64,000 bases of DNA from Chryseobacterium sp. 3008163 (GCF_003669035.1 NZ_CP033070.1:2480001-2544000), one strand, 5' to 3'. Positions 33,282 through 42,883 are shown, counted from the first letter of the stretch. The notes: generated from the letters alone by a model not told the origin. A program made the numbers and translations.

Positions 33282-33494
33282 ATGGAAAACATTGGTTTTA
33301 AATTAAAAAAACTAAGGGAAAGTAAGAACATTTCTCAAGAAGAATTAGCAGAAGAATTAGATATTTCGCAAAGTAAGCTATCCAAGATTGAAAATGGCAG
33401 GCTTAGACCTAGTGTTCCTTTCCTTTTTAGAGCATCACAATTTTTTTCTATTACCCTTTCTGATTTACTGCTAGTATTTCAAGATATACATTAG
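33282..33494 (+). CDS. XRE family transcriptional regulator
   Basis: A 70-residue protein that is a single Cro/CI helix-turn-helix: GFKLKKLRESKNISQEELAEEL and DISQSKLSKIENGRLRPS. It has no effector domain. It is placed between the two divergently arranged RiPP loci and has its own promoter, so it is the best local candidate for controlling one or both of them. Confidence 0.9.
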   Translation: MENIGFKLKKLRESKNISQEELAEELDISQSKLSKIENGRLRPSVPFLFRASQFFSITLSDLLLVFQDIH

Positions 33495-33721
33495 TTTGGG
33501 ATTCCAACAGGCAATTATCGAAGATTTTCCAGAATAACTTCTGATGAGTTGCGCAGTTTGGTGAAGAAAAAACAATGAAGAAATGGTTACGATCTTCATT
33601 TAGTGTACATATTGTAAAAAGGTAGATTTGAAAGATTACTGAAGGTGAAAAATAATTACTTAGATAAAGAAGTAGTACCAAAAAAACATAAAAATAGTGT
33701 AGTTCAGATTGAATTGATTAT

Positions 33722-34231
33722 ATGACTAAAAAAACAAACATAAAAGACTTATTGTATTGGTTTGCCATTTTCACAGTATCGGGTTCTATGCTTGTATATG
33801 GCGTAAGCAAACCTTTTCAATTTGAGAGTGTTGAAAAAATTGGAAATATTACTAAATTATCTGGTCAGGAAATAATGTGGGTTTTTTACGGTTATTCAAA
33901 ATCATATCCAATAATTGTAGGCATTTTTGAAATTATAGGAGCAATAAGTCTTTTATTTAATAAGACGAGAATTTTGGGTTGTTTAATATTAACTATAATC
34001 TTAATCAACGTTATTATTCAAGATTATATATATAATGTGGTAGCATTATCATCCGCTATTTACTATCAGATTTTAATAATTTTAATATTACTATTTGATA
34101 ATAAGAGGTTGAAAAATATAATTACAGCCTTATTCTATACCTATGATAAAAGCAAAACAAATATATTAATTATTAGCATTGCTTTAATTATTGCCATCAT
34201 CTTAAAATTTTATGAAACAAAACTAATTTAA
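33722..34231 (+). CDS. DoxX-like membrane protein
   Basis: A 169-residue protein with four to five membrane helices (YWFAIFTVSGSMLVYGVSKP, IIVGIFEIIGAISLLF, LGCLILTIILINVIIQDYI, a further pair near the C-terminus). The arrangement and the KPFQFE loop after helix one resemble DoxX/DoxD and MauE-like quinone-linked membrane proteins. It immediately precedes the lanthipeptide precursor gene on the same strand, so it may be an immunity or redox partner; that role is inference. Confidence 0.6.
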   Translation: MTKKTNIKDLLYWFAIFTVSGSMLVYGVSKPFQFESVEKIGNITKLSGQEIMWVFYGYSKSYPIIVGIFEIIGAISLLFNKTRILGCLILTIILINVIIQDYIYNVVALSSAIYYQILIILILLFDNKRLKNIITALFYTYDKSKTNILIISIALIIAIILKFYETKLI

Positions 34232-34281
34232 ATTTGTTTCCATTTATATTTCTTAAAAACATTAATTATTAAAATAGCATT

Positions 34282-34473
34282 ATGAAAACAGAAAAATCAA
34301 AATTTGAAAAATTTTTAAAAAAACCTATGTTAAACAAAGATTTATTAAATAGAATCAAAGGGGGTGTACAAGATGCAGAAATTGTTGCAGGTCCTATATC
34401 TTCAAACTGTGGAAATTGGTACACAATAAGTGGAGAATGTAGAAAAGATGGTAAAAGCTGTTGGCCTTTTTAA
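34282..34473 (+). CDS. Lanthipeptide-type precursor with GG leader
   Basis: A 63-residue peptide. The leader is basic and helical and ends LLNRIKGG, a double-glycine site for a C39 protease/ABC exporter. The core (VQDAEIVAGPISSNCGNWY, then TISGECRKDGKSCWPF) has three cysteines, four serines and one or two threonines, including SSNC and SGEC pairs suited to lanthionine rings. The DoxX-like gene ends 50 bases before it, the LanM gene starts 157 bases after it, and a hairpin follows. Confidence 0.8.
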   Translation: MKTEKSKFEKFLKKPMLNKDLLNRIKGGVQDAEIVAGPISSNCGNWYTISGECRKDGKSCWPF

Positions 34474-34500
34474 TTAAATAACTTTTTAAAATAGCAAAAA

Positions 34501-34534
34501 CGGGCTACTCATAAATTGAGATAGCCTTTTTTTT
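34501..34534 (+). terminator. Terminator or attenuator after the precursor
   Basis: GGCTA-C-TCA pairs with TGA-GA-TAGCC around a short AT loop and is followed by eight T. It separates the precursor from the LanM gene. Confidence 0.65.
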
Positions 34535-34629
34535 AACCCGTTGACAAGAGGAATCTCTTCCTATACTCATCTCAAATTTATTTCTAGAATTCTTTCGCAA
34601 AATATACCACGAAAATTTTTAATCAAAAT

Positions 34630-37393
34630 ATGGAATACAATTCACTCATTACCAATAAAAAAAGAAACCTTATTACCAGTGGGACTTATGAAAAAACTTT
34701 GTTTTTAAATTTGTTTACCGACTGGCTAGATGAAGCGCATGAAAGAATAATAGTAGTAGAAGGATTTGTAAATAGTGAGTCCATAAAATTGTCATTTAAC
34801 TCACTATATGATATTATCATAGAAATTGCGGAAAGAGCGTTGTTTGTTGAATATAAAGTTTTCGAAGAAAATATAAAAACATCTGTAAAATCTACTGCGA
34901 AGCTCTTATGTAAATTTGAAAAAAAACTTTTATCTGTTAAATACAGAAAATATTTATTAGATGAATATCCGGAACTTTTTAGATTGGTCTTTATAAATAT
35001 AAATTATTTCATTACTAATCTTAATGATATAATATCTTATTACATTAATGATTTTAATGAAATCAAGAAGATATTTGATCTTAAAAATTCTGGAATAGAA
35101 TATATCAAAATGGGATTGGGTGACAGACACAATAACAATAAAAGCACTACTTTATTACAATTAGAAGGAGAAAAAAAATAATTTTTAAACCTCGAGATTT
35201 AGGTGTTGAAGTGTGTTTTTCTAATTTCCTGTCTTATTATAATAAATCTTGTGATACCAATATATATTTGCCACAAACTTTATATAGAAAAAAATATTCT
35301 TGGACAGAATTTATAGAACAGTCCAATAATTCAAATCGAAATGCTAACTTATATAAAGAAATAGGACATATACTGTGCATTCTGTATTTTTTGAATGGAA
35401 CTGATTTCCACTATGAAAACATAATTGTAAATAATAAAAAAGGATTAGTTCTAATAGATTGTGAGTCAATTTTATACCCTTTCGACACCATAGCAAATGA
35501 GCACAATGTCTTGTCTATCGGACTTTTATCAAAAAAAATCAAAGTTGGAGATCATCAATTAGATTTCGGAGGGTTAAATATAAATGAAAATCTACCTCAA
35601 GAGTTTCCTGTATTAAAAGAAAGTATTCGTGTTGAGAATGGTGAAATCAAATTATTTAGTGAAAAAAGCAAATTGATAAAACCCAATAATTTGCAATCTA
35701 ATGAACCAGATAATATCAATGATAATATTGAAGAGATATTAGCCGGGTTCGAGAGATCTTATTTATTCTTAATGAAGAATAAGAAAAAGATTACACCATT
35801 TTTTAATAAAGACAACTTCAATTTTCCAATCAGATTTTTACTTAGAAATACTTTTCTTTATGCTCATGTTTTACATGAATCAATATCTCCAATCCTATTA
35901 ACGGATAGAAACGACAGGATTATTTTTATTGAACAATTAGATAAACCTTTTAATGAAAATAGTAATTTATTAGATTCTGAAGTTGCCGATATTCTTAACA
36001 ACGATATACCCTATTATTATAGTAATTTAAGATCTAGAGCTCTGCAAAGCAGCAGTGGATTTCAAGAAAAAAATTCTTTAAAAAAAGCCCATTAGATTCA
36101 CTTTTATATAAATTGAATAACAAAATATCTAAAGAAGATTTGCAACGACAATTACTACTAATCAAATATAATTTTGCTCAAAATACCACAGGAAATTCGC
36201 GTAATATTTTCACAAAAAAGCATATTTCAGAAAATATTAAATTAACATATGATTTTTTTAAAAATTTAATCGGAAAAAATGTAACATATTTAACGCTTCA
36301 GGAATCATATGATTTACCTAATCAATATAATTTTGAATATAGCAATAATGATATAATTAATGGTAAGTTTGGAGATTTGTTATTTTTAGCAGAAGCAAAT
36401 AAAAAATTTAATAATTCTTATATCGATAAAACTATCTTTCGAATTTATGATGAAAACATAAAGTATCTTTATAATTCTGATTATTTAGGCATGGCGGGCA
36501 TCGGGGGATCTATATATTTTCTATTACGAATGTATAAAATATATAATGATAATAAATTTATCAATGATGCATTAAACTACATCAATTCTTTAGATTTAAT
36601 AAATATTATTGAAAGTTCGAAGAATAATGGAATTATTTATGGAAGAGCGGGTTTACTCATTGCGCTAATTGAATTAGAAAAATTAACTGACTCTTTAGTT
36701 ATACATGAATTAGTACAATGTAATTATCATAAATTAATTTCATCTGCAATTAAATGTCCAGAAGGTATTTACTGGATGTCAGAATTCCACGATAAACCAC
36801 TATGTGGAGTTGCTCATGGGTCTTCGGGAATAATTTTAGCACTATCAAAATATTTTAAACAATCCAGAAATTTAGAATGTAAAAATATAATAAAACAAGC
36901 AGTACTGTTTGAGAACACATTTTATTGTGATAAAAATAAGAACTGGAAAGATAATAGAACTTTTATTTCTAAAGGACAAGAATTCTCCTCCTTTGGTTGG
37001 TCTCACGGAAGTCCCGGAATAGGTTTGGTTCGATTAGAATTAATTGAATCAGATATATTTCTTTCAGAAGAATTTTTGAATATTTTAAAAACAGATTTAA
37101 AAAACTGCGTTGAATCAACATTCAAAAACGGTCTGAAGGGAAAAGATTCTTTGATATATGGGAAATATGGAAATGTTGAACTTCTTGTGCGATTTTCCAG
37201 CTACACTAATAATCTTGAGATTTTGAATGAAATTGAAGGCTATCTAAATTCATTCAATAATTTATATTTTATCAAACAAAATAAAGGTCTTATTATACCT
37301 GGTCTTTTTAATGGAGTATCTGGGTATGGTTATCAATTGTTATTTTTTAACAACTACATAAAAAACTCAATTCTAACTTTCGACTGTCATTAA
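34630..37393 (+). pseudogene. Class II lanthipeptide synthetase LanM, two frameshifts, zinc ligands absent
   Basis: Three frames join into one LanM of about 921 residues when one A is added at 35171-35178 and one at 36080-36086. The dehydratase motifs are intact: GDRHNNNKS, IIFKPRDLG, NGTDFHYENII and LIDCESILYP. The LanC-like cyclase has CGVAHGSSGI and PGLFNGVSGYGY, but the zinc-site motifs are altered. GWSHGSPGI has Ser where the Cys ligand belongs, and SLIYGKYGNVELL has Ile-Tyr for the usual Cys-His. These are clean codons, not frame errors. It should dehydrate the 34282 peptide; ring closure by this enzyme is doubtful. Confidence 0.85.
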
Positions 37394-37404
37394 AATATAA
37401 TTAA

Positions 37405-38605
37405 ATGAAATCTAGGCCTCCATTCCCCAATTACCTTCAGCCTGATGCGGTCCCACATGTCTGAGAATAGTCAGCAAACATTACGGCAAAAGCATTTCCT
37501 TACAGCAAATCCGTAACCTTTCAGAAACGACAAGAGAATGAAGCAGTCTGCTTGGTTTGAGCGATGCTGCTGAAGATTTAGGCTTCCGTTCTTTGGGAGT
37601 GCAGATCGATTTTAATACATTGGCTGAAGAAGTTCCTTTCCCTTGTATTGTACACTGGAACAAAAATCATTTTGTAGTTGTCTATAAAATCGATAAAAAT
37701 AGCATTGTTTACATTTCAGATCCGAGTTATGGTTTAATTACCTACACAAGGGAAGAATTTATCAAACGATGGATCGGCGAAAATGCCAATGAAAATACAG
37801 AAGAAGGAATCGTATTGATCCTTGAAACCACACCTGCGTTTTTCCAAACTGAATTTGACGATCAGGAAAGTAAAGCTAGTTTTTCTTTTCTTTCAAAGCA
37901 TCTGCTTAAGTATAAATCATTGATCGTTCAGTTGGCGGTGGGTTTACTGGCGGGAAGTTTACTTTCTTTGATTCTTCCTTTCCTTACCCAAAGTATTGTG
38001 GATGTGGGGATTCAGAATCAGGATCTTAATTTTATCTATCTGGTTTTATTGGCTCAGGTTATGCTTTTTCTTGGCAGAATGGGAATTGAGGTCATCCGAA
38101 GCTGGATTTTGCTTCACCTTTCCACCCGAATCAATATCTCGATTATCTCAGATTTCTTTATTAAATTAATGAAGCTTCCCATCAGTTTCTTTGATACGAG
38201 AATGACGGGGGATATCATGCAAAGAATCAACGATCATCATAGAATTGAGCAGCTTTTGACCAATTCTTCTTTGAATACATTATTCTCATTAGTCAATTTG
38301 ATCATTTTCAGTATCGTTTTACTATTCTATGATTACAGATTATTTGTTGTTTATCTGGTTGGTGCGATTTTATATATCGGATGGATCACTTTTTTCCTCG
38401 GAAAACGAAAAGAACTCGATTACAAAAGATTTTCACAGGTTTCCCAAGAACAAAGCAAAGTTATTGAGCTCATCAACGGTATGCAGGAAATCAAAATGCA
38501 CAACGCCGAAAAACAGAAACGTTGGGATTGAGAGTTTCTTCAGGTTAAATTATTTAAGCTCAGAATAAAATCTCTTTCACTTGAGCAATGGCAAAGTTTA
38601 TTTAG
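37405..38605 (+). pseudogene. LanT-type C39 peptidase/ABC exporter, ruined
   Basis: Starts MKSRPPFPNYLQPD, then shifts frame into CGPTCLRIVSKHYGKS with the C39 catalytic Cys at 37446. It meets an in-frame TGA at 37539, continues SLLGLSDAAEDLGFRSLGVQ and NKNHFVVVYKI with the His, then the membrane domain (FFDTRMTGDIMQRINDHHRI). A second TGA at 38529 interrupts WD-E; the frame ends after SLSLEQWQS. The entire ATPase domain is absent. Unlike other breaks here, these are substitutions and deletions, so the gene is dead. Its composition is less AT-rich than the LanM gene. Confidence 0.85.
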
Positions 38606-38745
38606 TTATAAAAAGGGGGAACAAATTTTTAACTTAAAATGATTAAAGTTCTAAAAATAAACATTCCCGAAATAGCCTATAGCTCAAATATACTGAATAT
38701 AAATGAGTTAAAAGTAACTAAAAATGAGAAAGAATTAATATTACC

Positions 38746-38802
38746 CCCGTCTGGGGTACACAAAAAGACTGTTAATCATTGATTAGCAGTCTTTTTTGTT
38801 TT
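38746..38802 (+). repeat. attR-like direct repeat
   Basis: Identical over 57 bases to 20176-20232: the 3' end of tRNA-Leu(UAA) plus its terminator hairpin. Here it is an orphan fragment without the tRNA body. Together the copies bracket 18.5 kb. Confidence 0.85.
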
Positions 38803-38895
38803 GTGGTCTTAAAAAAAATTATCCAATTATTAGTTTCACTAATTTTTCATAATTGACAGTCTTATTCAGGGATTATTCTTATTATTTCAGTAATT

Positions 38896-38916
38896 ATTCA
38901 GGATCGTTTTCGGTAA
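38896..38916 (+). promoter_or_regulatory. Weak third copy of the CAGG element
   Basis: ATTCAGGATCGTTTTCGGTAA matches the 4501-4521 element at 15 of 21 positions, keeping ATTCAGG and the GTAA end. It lies 83 bases before the 38999 gene. Without a wider alignment it could be chance. Confidence 0.3.
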
Positions 38917-38998
38917 ATTTTCAAAAACAGTGATTTTCCCCTTTTGTATATTTAAAGAGTTAACTACTTTTGTTAGATAACCTTATAAAACAATATCC

Positions 38999-39562
38999 AT
39001 GAAAACTCCTTTTTTATTTAAGAATGTAAGTTCGTTTATAGGAATGCTTGCGCTGTGTTTAGTTGTGTTCACTTATGTACGCTGTACTCCGCCTCCACCT
39101 GAAAATCCTGTAGATGATAGTTATAAAAAGAAACTCATCACGCACGAGGATGCACAGATTCTTTTTGATGAATATACAAGAACCAATAACAAAGTTCTAG
39201 CAGACTCCAGAAACGGAAATCCCGATTCAAGATGGTATTCTTTTACCATTGAAGAAATGGAAGGATATATTCAATATGTAAAAGAACAGGCAAAAGAACA
39301 GAACATTAAAAATGTAGGAATTAAAATTTATATGGGGAAATACCCAGCAAATCATCCAACAAACAAAATGGCAAAACCTGAATTTGGCGGCTATCAAACA
39401 ATCTTTTTAATGCCTACAGCTAAAAAGAAAGGAACTTCTGATGCGACAATGAAAAGACGTGGAGCAACTGAAGAAGATGAAAAGATAGAGTCTATACAGC
39501 CGATGAATATGACAAACCTTTCACCACCTCCTAATAGTTTGTCTGCAAACTCTTTGAATTAG
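38999..39562 (+). CDS. Lipoprotein-like exported protein, unknown function
   Basis: A 187-residue protein with an N-terminal hydrophobic segment (SFIGMLALCLVVFTYVRC) and a Pro-rich stretch after the cysteine, suggesting a lipoprotein although the lipobox (YVRC) is poor. The body (HEDAQILFDEYTRTNNKVL, RWYSFTIEEMEGYIQYVK, VGIKIYMGKYP) is a small alpha/beta domain; the tail is low complexity (NLSPPPNSLSANSLN). It is the first gene to the right of the island, in front of a membrane protein and a two-component pair. The function is unknown. Confidence 0.65.
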   Translation: MKTPFLFKNVSSFIGMLALCLVVFTYVRCTPPPPENPVDDSYKKKLITHEDAQILFDEYTRTNNKVLADSRNGNPDSRWYSFTIEEMEGYIQYVKEQAKEQNIKNVGIKIYMGKYPANHPTNKMAKPEFGGYQTIFLMPTAKKKGTSDATMKRRGATEEDEKIESIQPMNMTNLSPPPNSLSANSLN

Positions 39563-39573
39563 AAATTATAGCC

Positions 39574-40225
39574 ATGGCTTGGAATGTAGAACTAGGGAAA
39601 CAGATATCGATGATCGTTTTGGTCATGACGATGATTTTGATTATTGTAAAATATAAAAAAATCGAAAAAATAAATCTGTTTTTTTTATAGGATATTTCAT
39701 GCTATCATTGAATGATCTTTTTTTTTTCTATTATGCGAAATTAAAGAATTTGCCAACGGAGAAATATTATAGTATTTGTTTTGCAATCGTTTTTTTTATT
39801 TACTTGATTTATTACTATAAGTTGCTGTATATATCTTCGTTGAAAAAAATACAACAAATAATTTTGTGCTTGTTTTTTGTCAATATTTTTGGGATATCCC
39901 TGGTAGAAGAAAATTTTTTTCAACGTTTATCCTTCAATATGTTCTATCTGAATATTCTTTTGTTAATATTTTCAATCATATTATTTTTATATCAGACATT
40001 CAATTCAGATAAAATATTTGAGATTAAAAATTATCTACCTTTTTGGATTTCTGTTGGTTTGTTTATTTTTTACATAGATATTATTCCAATCCTTTATTTT
40101 AGAACTACAGTTTCGGAAGATATTTACTACTTTTTTTATTTTTATTAAATCTTATCCATAATGGAGTGATTATTTTCGGATTGTTTGGGAGCAAATCAGA
40201 TATTGTTAAACTAGAAGAATTATGA
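39574..40225 (+). pseudogene. Polytopic membrane protein, two frameshifts
   Basis: A frame hidden by two missing T. MAWNVELGKQISMIVLVMTM starts at 39574. A base added at the T8 run 39679-39686 joins KINLFFFIGYFMLSLNDLFF, and one at the T7 run 40131-40137 joins YYFFLFLLNLIHNGVIIFG. The frame then ends VKLEEL at a TGA overlapping the kinase start (ATGA). The repaired product is about 217 residues with six or seven membrane helices. Coupling to the histidine kinase suggests a membrane sensor that feeds it, since the kinase itself has only one helix. The breaks are probably sequencing errors. Confidence 0.65.
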
Positions 40226-40998
40226 AGGACGATCAGAATGATTTGGTAATAATTTTTACAGTTACTTTATTGATAATTGTGTTAACGATGATTTTCGTTT
40301 ACGTTATTTTCATACGGAAAAAAACCAAGCTGTTAATTGAGCAGAAAGAAAAAGACTTACATTTTGAAAAAGAATTGGCCACTTCCCAGGTAGAAATGAA
40401 AGAACAGACGCTCAATTATATCGGGCAGGAGTTGCATGACGATTTAGGACAAAAACTCTCAGTTGTAAGATTAAGACAAAATCAATTGATTCCAAAGCTG
40501 GCAAATACAGAAAAAGAAGAGTTAAGCGAATTAAATGAATTATTAGGCGAATGCATCCAGGATGTCAGAAATTTATCTAAAACTTTAATTACAGAACAAA
40601 TTATTCATTTCGGATTAATAGAATCTATCGAAAGAGAAATTAAAAGGATAAAAAAGTTGCGATTATTGACCATAGATTTCATTTCGCAAAAGCATGACAT
40701 TGATATTACACCAAAACATGGGTTGATTTTATTCCGAATCATTCAAGAAAGCATTAATAATATTTTGAAACATTCAAGAGCCAAAAATGTAGCCATAAAG
40801 CTGGAAGACGACCACGATACGTTACAAATTACAATTACAGATAATGGAAAGGGCTTCAATACCAATATTATAAATGACGGTTCAGGATTAAAGAACATGG
40901 AGTTAAGAGCCAAATTGATACACGCAGAATTTTCTATTCAGTCAAAGCTTGAAGAAGGAACCAAAACCACAATCACATACCACAAAAACTTACCATGA
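40222..40998 (+). CDS. Sensor histidine kinase (NarX/DesK type)
   Basis: A 258-residue kinase with one N-terminal membrane helix (TVTLLIIVLTMIFVYVIFI), a coiled-coil linker, the HisKA_3 phosphoacceptor motif ELHDDLGQKLS, and an ATPase domain with ESINNILKHSRA (N box), DNGKGF (G1) and GSGLKNMELRA (G2). No periplasmic sensor domain is present, so sensing is through the membrane or a partner, possibly the 39574 protein. It overlaps the regulator gene by 4 bases (ATGA). Confidence 0.93.
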   Translation: MKDDQNDLVIIFTVTLLIIVLTMIFVYVIFIRKKTKLLIEQKEKDLHFEKELATSQVEMKEQTLNYIGQELHDDLGQKLSVVRLRQNQLIPKLANTEKEELSELNELLGECIQDVRNLSKTLITEQIIHFGLIESIEREIKRIKKLRLLTIDFISQKHDIDITPKHGLILFRIIQESINNILKHSRAKNVAIKLEDDHDTLQITITDNGKGFNTNIINDGSGLKNMELRAKLIHAEFSIQSKLEEGTKTTITYHKNLP

Positions 40999-41639
40999 AA
41001 ACAATTCCGATTGCAATAGTTGACGATCATACTTTAATGTCTAAAGCATTAGAAAGTATGATCGCAGAAAACCCAAAATACCGTGTGGTAATGAATCAGC
41101 CAAATGGGGAAGATTTCATCTCTGGGTTAGAAAATATTTCCGAACTGCCCGCAGTTGTTTTGATGGATATCAATATGCCCTACAAAAACGGCATTGAAAC
41201 GACAGAATGGCTTACTGAGCATCATCCAGACATCAAAGTGATTGCTTTAACGATGGAAGACGATGAGAAAGTACTAATTAGAATGTTAAAAGCCGGTGCA
41301 AAAGGTTATTTGCTGAAAGATATGCAGCCTTCTATACTTTTTCAGGCAATTGATACCGTTTTTGAAAAAGGAAGTTTCTATACTGATTTTGTTGCCCAAA
41401 AATTGTTGAAAGTACAAACTGAGGATGCAAAAAATGCCTCACTTCTATCAGATTTAAAAGAACGCGAAAAAGAATTTATCAAATTAGCATGCAGTGAGCT
41501 AACCTACAAAGAAATCGCTGACAAAATGTGCCTCAGTCCAAAAACCATCGATGGTTACAGAGATTCTGTTTTTGTTAAATTAGAAATAAAAAACAGAGTA
41601 GGTCTTGTACTTTTTGCTTTAAAACATAATTTGTGTTGA
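40995..41639 (+). CDS. NarL/FixJ-type response regulator
   Basis: A 214-residue regulator. The receiver domain shows VDDHTLMSKAL (acidic pocket), VVLMDINMPYKNGIE (phospho-Asp in MDIN), ALTMED and KGYLLKDM (conserved Lys). The C-terminal LuxR helix-turn-helix is LKEREKEFIKLACSE, LTYKEIADKM and LSPKTIDGYR. Coupled to the kinase. It lies directly before the caspase/protease genes and a repeated operator-like element, which are its likely targets. Confidence 0.93.
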   Translation: MKTIPIAIVDDHTLMSKALESMIAENPKYRVVMNQPNGEDFISGLENISELPAVVLMDINMPYKNGIETTEWLTEHHPDIKVIALTMEDDEKVLIRMLKAGAKGYLLKDMQPSILFQAIDTVFEKGSFYTDFVAQKLLKVQTEDAKNASLLSDLKEREKEFIKLACSELTYKEIADKMCLSPKTIDGYRDSVFVKLEIKNRVGLVLFALKHNLC

Positions 41640-41824
41640 TTTAATTTAAATACAAAAATAATCACATGAATTTTTGCTCTAGCGGAGCAATTGTTTGTAG
41701 TAATATGTAACCCATAATTTAGAGTTCCGTAGGAATGACACTTAGTTTTAAAACAATCAATCCTTACCAATTTTTGGTGAGGATTTTTTATGCTCCAAAT
41801 CTTTTCTAAAATTAAAATTCCTAC

Positions 41825-41843
41825 TCAGGTGCTTTTCCTGTAA
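41825..41843 (+). promoter_or_regulatory. Putative operator, CAGG-n7-CCTGTAA element (copy 2)
   Basis: TCAGGTGCTTTTCCTGTAA, 18 of 19 identical to 4503-4521. It lies 124 bases before the caspase start. The half-sites CAGG and CCTG are inverted. Confidence 0.5.
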
Positions 41844-41909
41844 CAATTAAGGTTTTCTCCTCTATTCTCATGTTATTGAATATCAGAATTTTGTCATGTA
41901 AAATTAAAG

Positions 41910-41927
41910 TTACAGGCAGAACCTGAA
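41910..41927 (-). promoter_or_regulatory. Related inverted copy of the CAGG element
   Basis: On the minus strand TTCAGGTTCTGCCTGTAA keeps TTCAGGT and CCTGTAA with a spacer two bases shorter. It is 40 bases before the caspase start and faces the 41825 copy. Confidence 0.4.
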
Positions 41928-41967
41928 AAGCCAAAACAGAGTAAGGAAAATTTAAAAAACTAATACA

Positions 41968-42813
41968 ATGAAAAAAGCACTTATCGTAGGAATCAATGAC
42001 TACGCGCCCATCGGATCAGGTGGTCCCGATTTAAACGGATGCATCAATGACGCACGTGATATGGCAAACACCTTGGTAATTTGTGGTTTTGCACCTTCAC
42101 AAATCAGAATTTTGACCAATCAAAATGCTACAAGGGCCAATATTTTAAATTATCTGAAATCTTTGGTGAACACCAGTGTTAAAGGCGATTCGTTGGTGTT
42201 TTATTATTCAGGACACGGAACGAGAGTTGCCAACATCGGAACAGATTTAGAGATTGACGGTTTAGATGAAGCTATTTGTCCACACGATTATGCAAGCGCA
42301 GGAGTTATTCGTGATGATGATTTTAAAGCTGTTCTCAGTAAACTGAAAGCCGGAGTAAATCTTGAAGTTGTCTTCGACTGCTGTCACTCCGGAACCGGAA
42401 CAAGAAAAATGGATTTAGGACTGAGCGTAGATTTTTCTTACGAAACAGCACGTTTCATTCCGCCCATGTTGGAAGACGAGTTTTATATGACCTACGCCAA
42501 CGAAATTCCATTATCTAAAACTTCAAAAAAATCAACATTTACCACAAAAGCTCTGGTTCCTGTTGTAGGTATGAATCATACGTTGTGGGCTGCTTCTAAG
42601 GATAACCAGGTTTCTATGGAAGGAAGTATGAATGGGCAAATCAGAGGTTATTTTACCTATCATTTCTGCAAAATTTTGCGTGCGACCAATGGTAATATTG
42701 TCAGAAAAACGCTTGACAACCAAATCGCAATGGCATTAGCAACAATGGGAGCGGCGCAAAGCAACCAGACTGAAAGCATCAAAACAGAATTTTCACAAAA
42801 AATATTTTCATAA
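41968..42813 (+). CDS. Caspase family (metacaspase-like) protease
   Basis: A 281-residue C14-type peptidase: ALIVGINDYAPIG at the start, GCINDARDMANTL, the catalytic His in LVFYYSGHGTRV, acidic pocket DGLDEAICPHD, and the catalytic Cys in FDCCHSGTGTR. Both catalytic residues are present. It has no signal peptide or extra domain, so it acts in the cytoplasm. It has its own control region and is followed after 70 bases by the trypsin-like gene. Such pairs are known from bacterial stress or conflict modules. Confidence 0.92.
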   Translation: MKKALIVGINDYAPIGSGGPDLNGCINDARDMANTLVICGFAPSQIRILTNQNATRANILNYLKSLVNTSVKGDSLVFYYSGHGTRVANIGTDLEIDGLDEAICPHDYASAGVIRDDDFKAVLSKLKAGVNLEVVFDCCHSGTGTRKMDLGLSVDFSYETARFIPPMLEDEFYMTYANEIPLSKTSKKSTFTTKALVPVVGMNHTLWAASKDNQVSMEGSMNGQIRGYFTYHFCKILRATNGNIVRKTLDNQIAMALATMGAAQSNQTESIKTEFSQKIFS

Positions 42814-42883
42814 AAATCAAACTGGCGGAATCCGAAAAGCCATCCAAAGAGTAGGAAAAAACTGATTAAAACACCAAATAATC

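Larger units (their letters stand above)
38606..38998. other. Island right border and spacer
   Basis: The stretch holds a small open frame (38639-38784, MIKVLKINIPEIAY...) that runs into the right-hand 57-bp repeat and stops within it. It looks like a 5' fragment of a gene cut by the recombination. Beyond the repeat is AT-rich DNA with two TTCAGG phrases before the gene at 38999. Confidence 0.5.
41640..41967. other. Regulatory spacer before the caspase gene
   Basis: Contains a hairpin TTGCTC-TAGCG-GAGCAA (41674-41690). A terminator follows: TCCTTACC pairs with GGTGAGGA, then TTTTTT (41761-41787), and should end the two-component operon. The CAGG elements at 41825 and 41910 come next. So the caspase gene has its own promoter region. 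Confidence 0.65.

Noticed and set aside
33495..33721. C-terminal continuation of the XRE regulator
   Set aside because: I read the following bases in all three frames and found no continuation of a domain; single-HTH regulators of about 70 residues are normal.
20233..38745. Prophage or conjugative element
   Set aside because: No phage structural, integrase, relaxase or transfer gene is visible between the repeats; the content is biosynthetic and decayed genes only.
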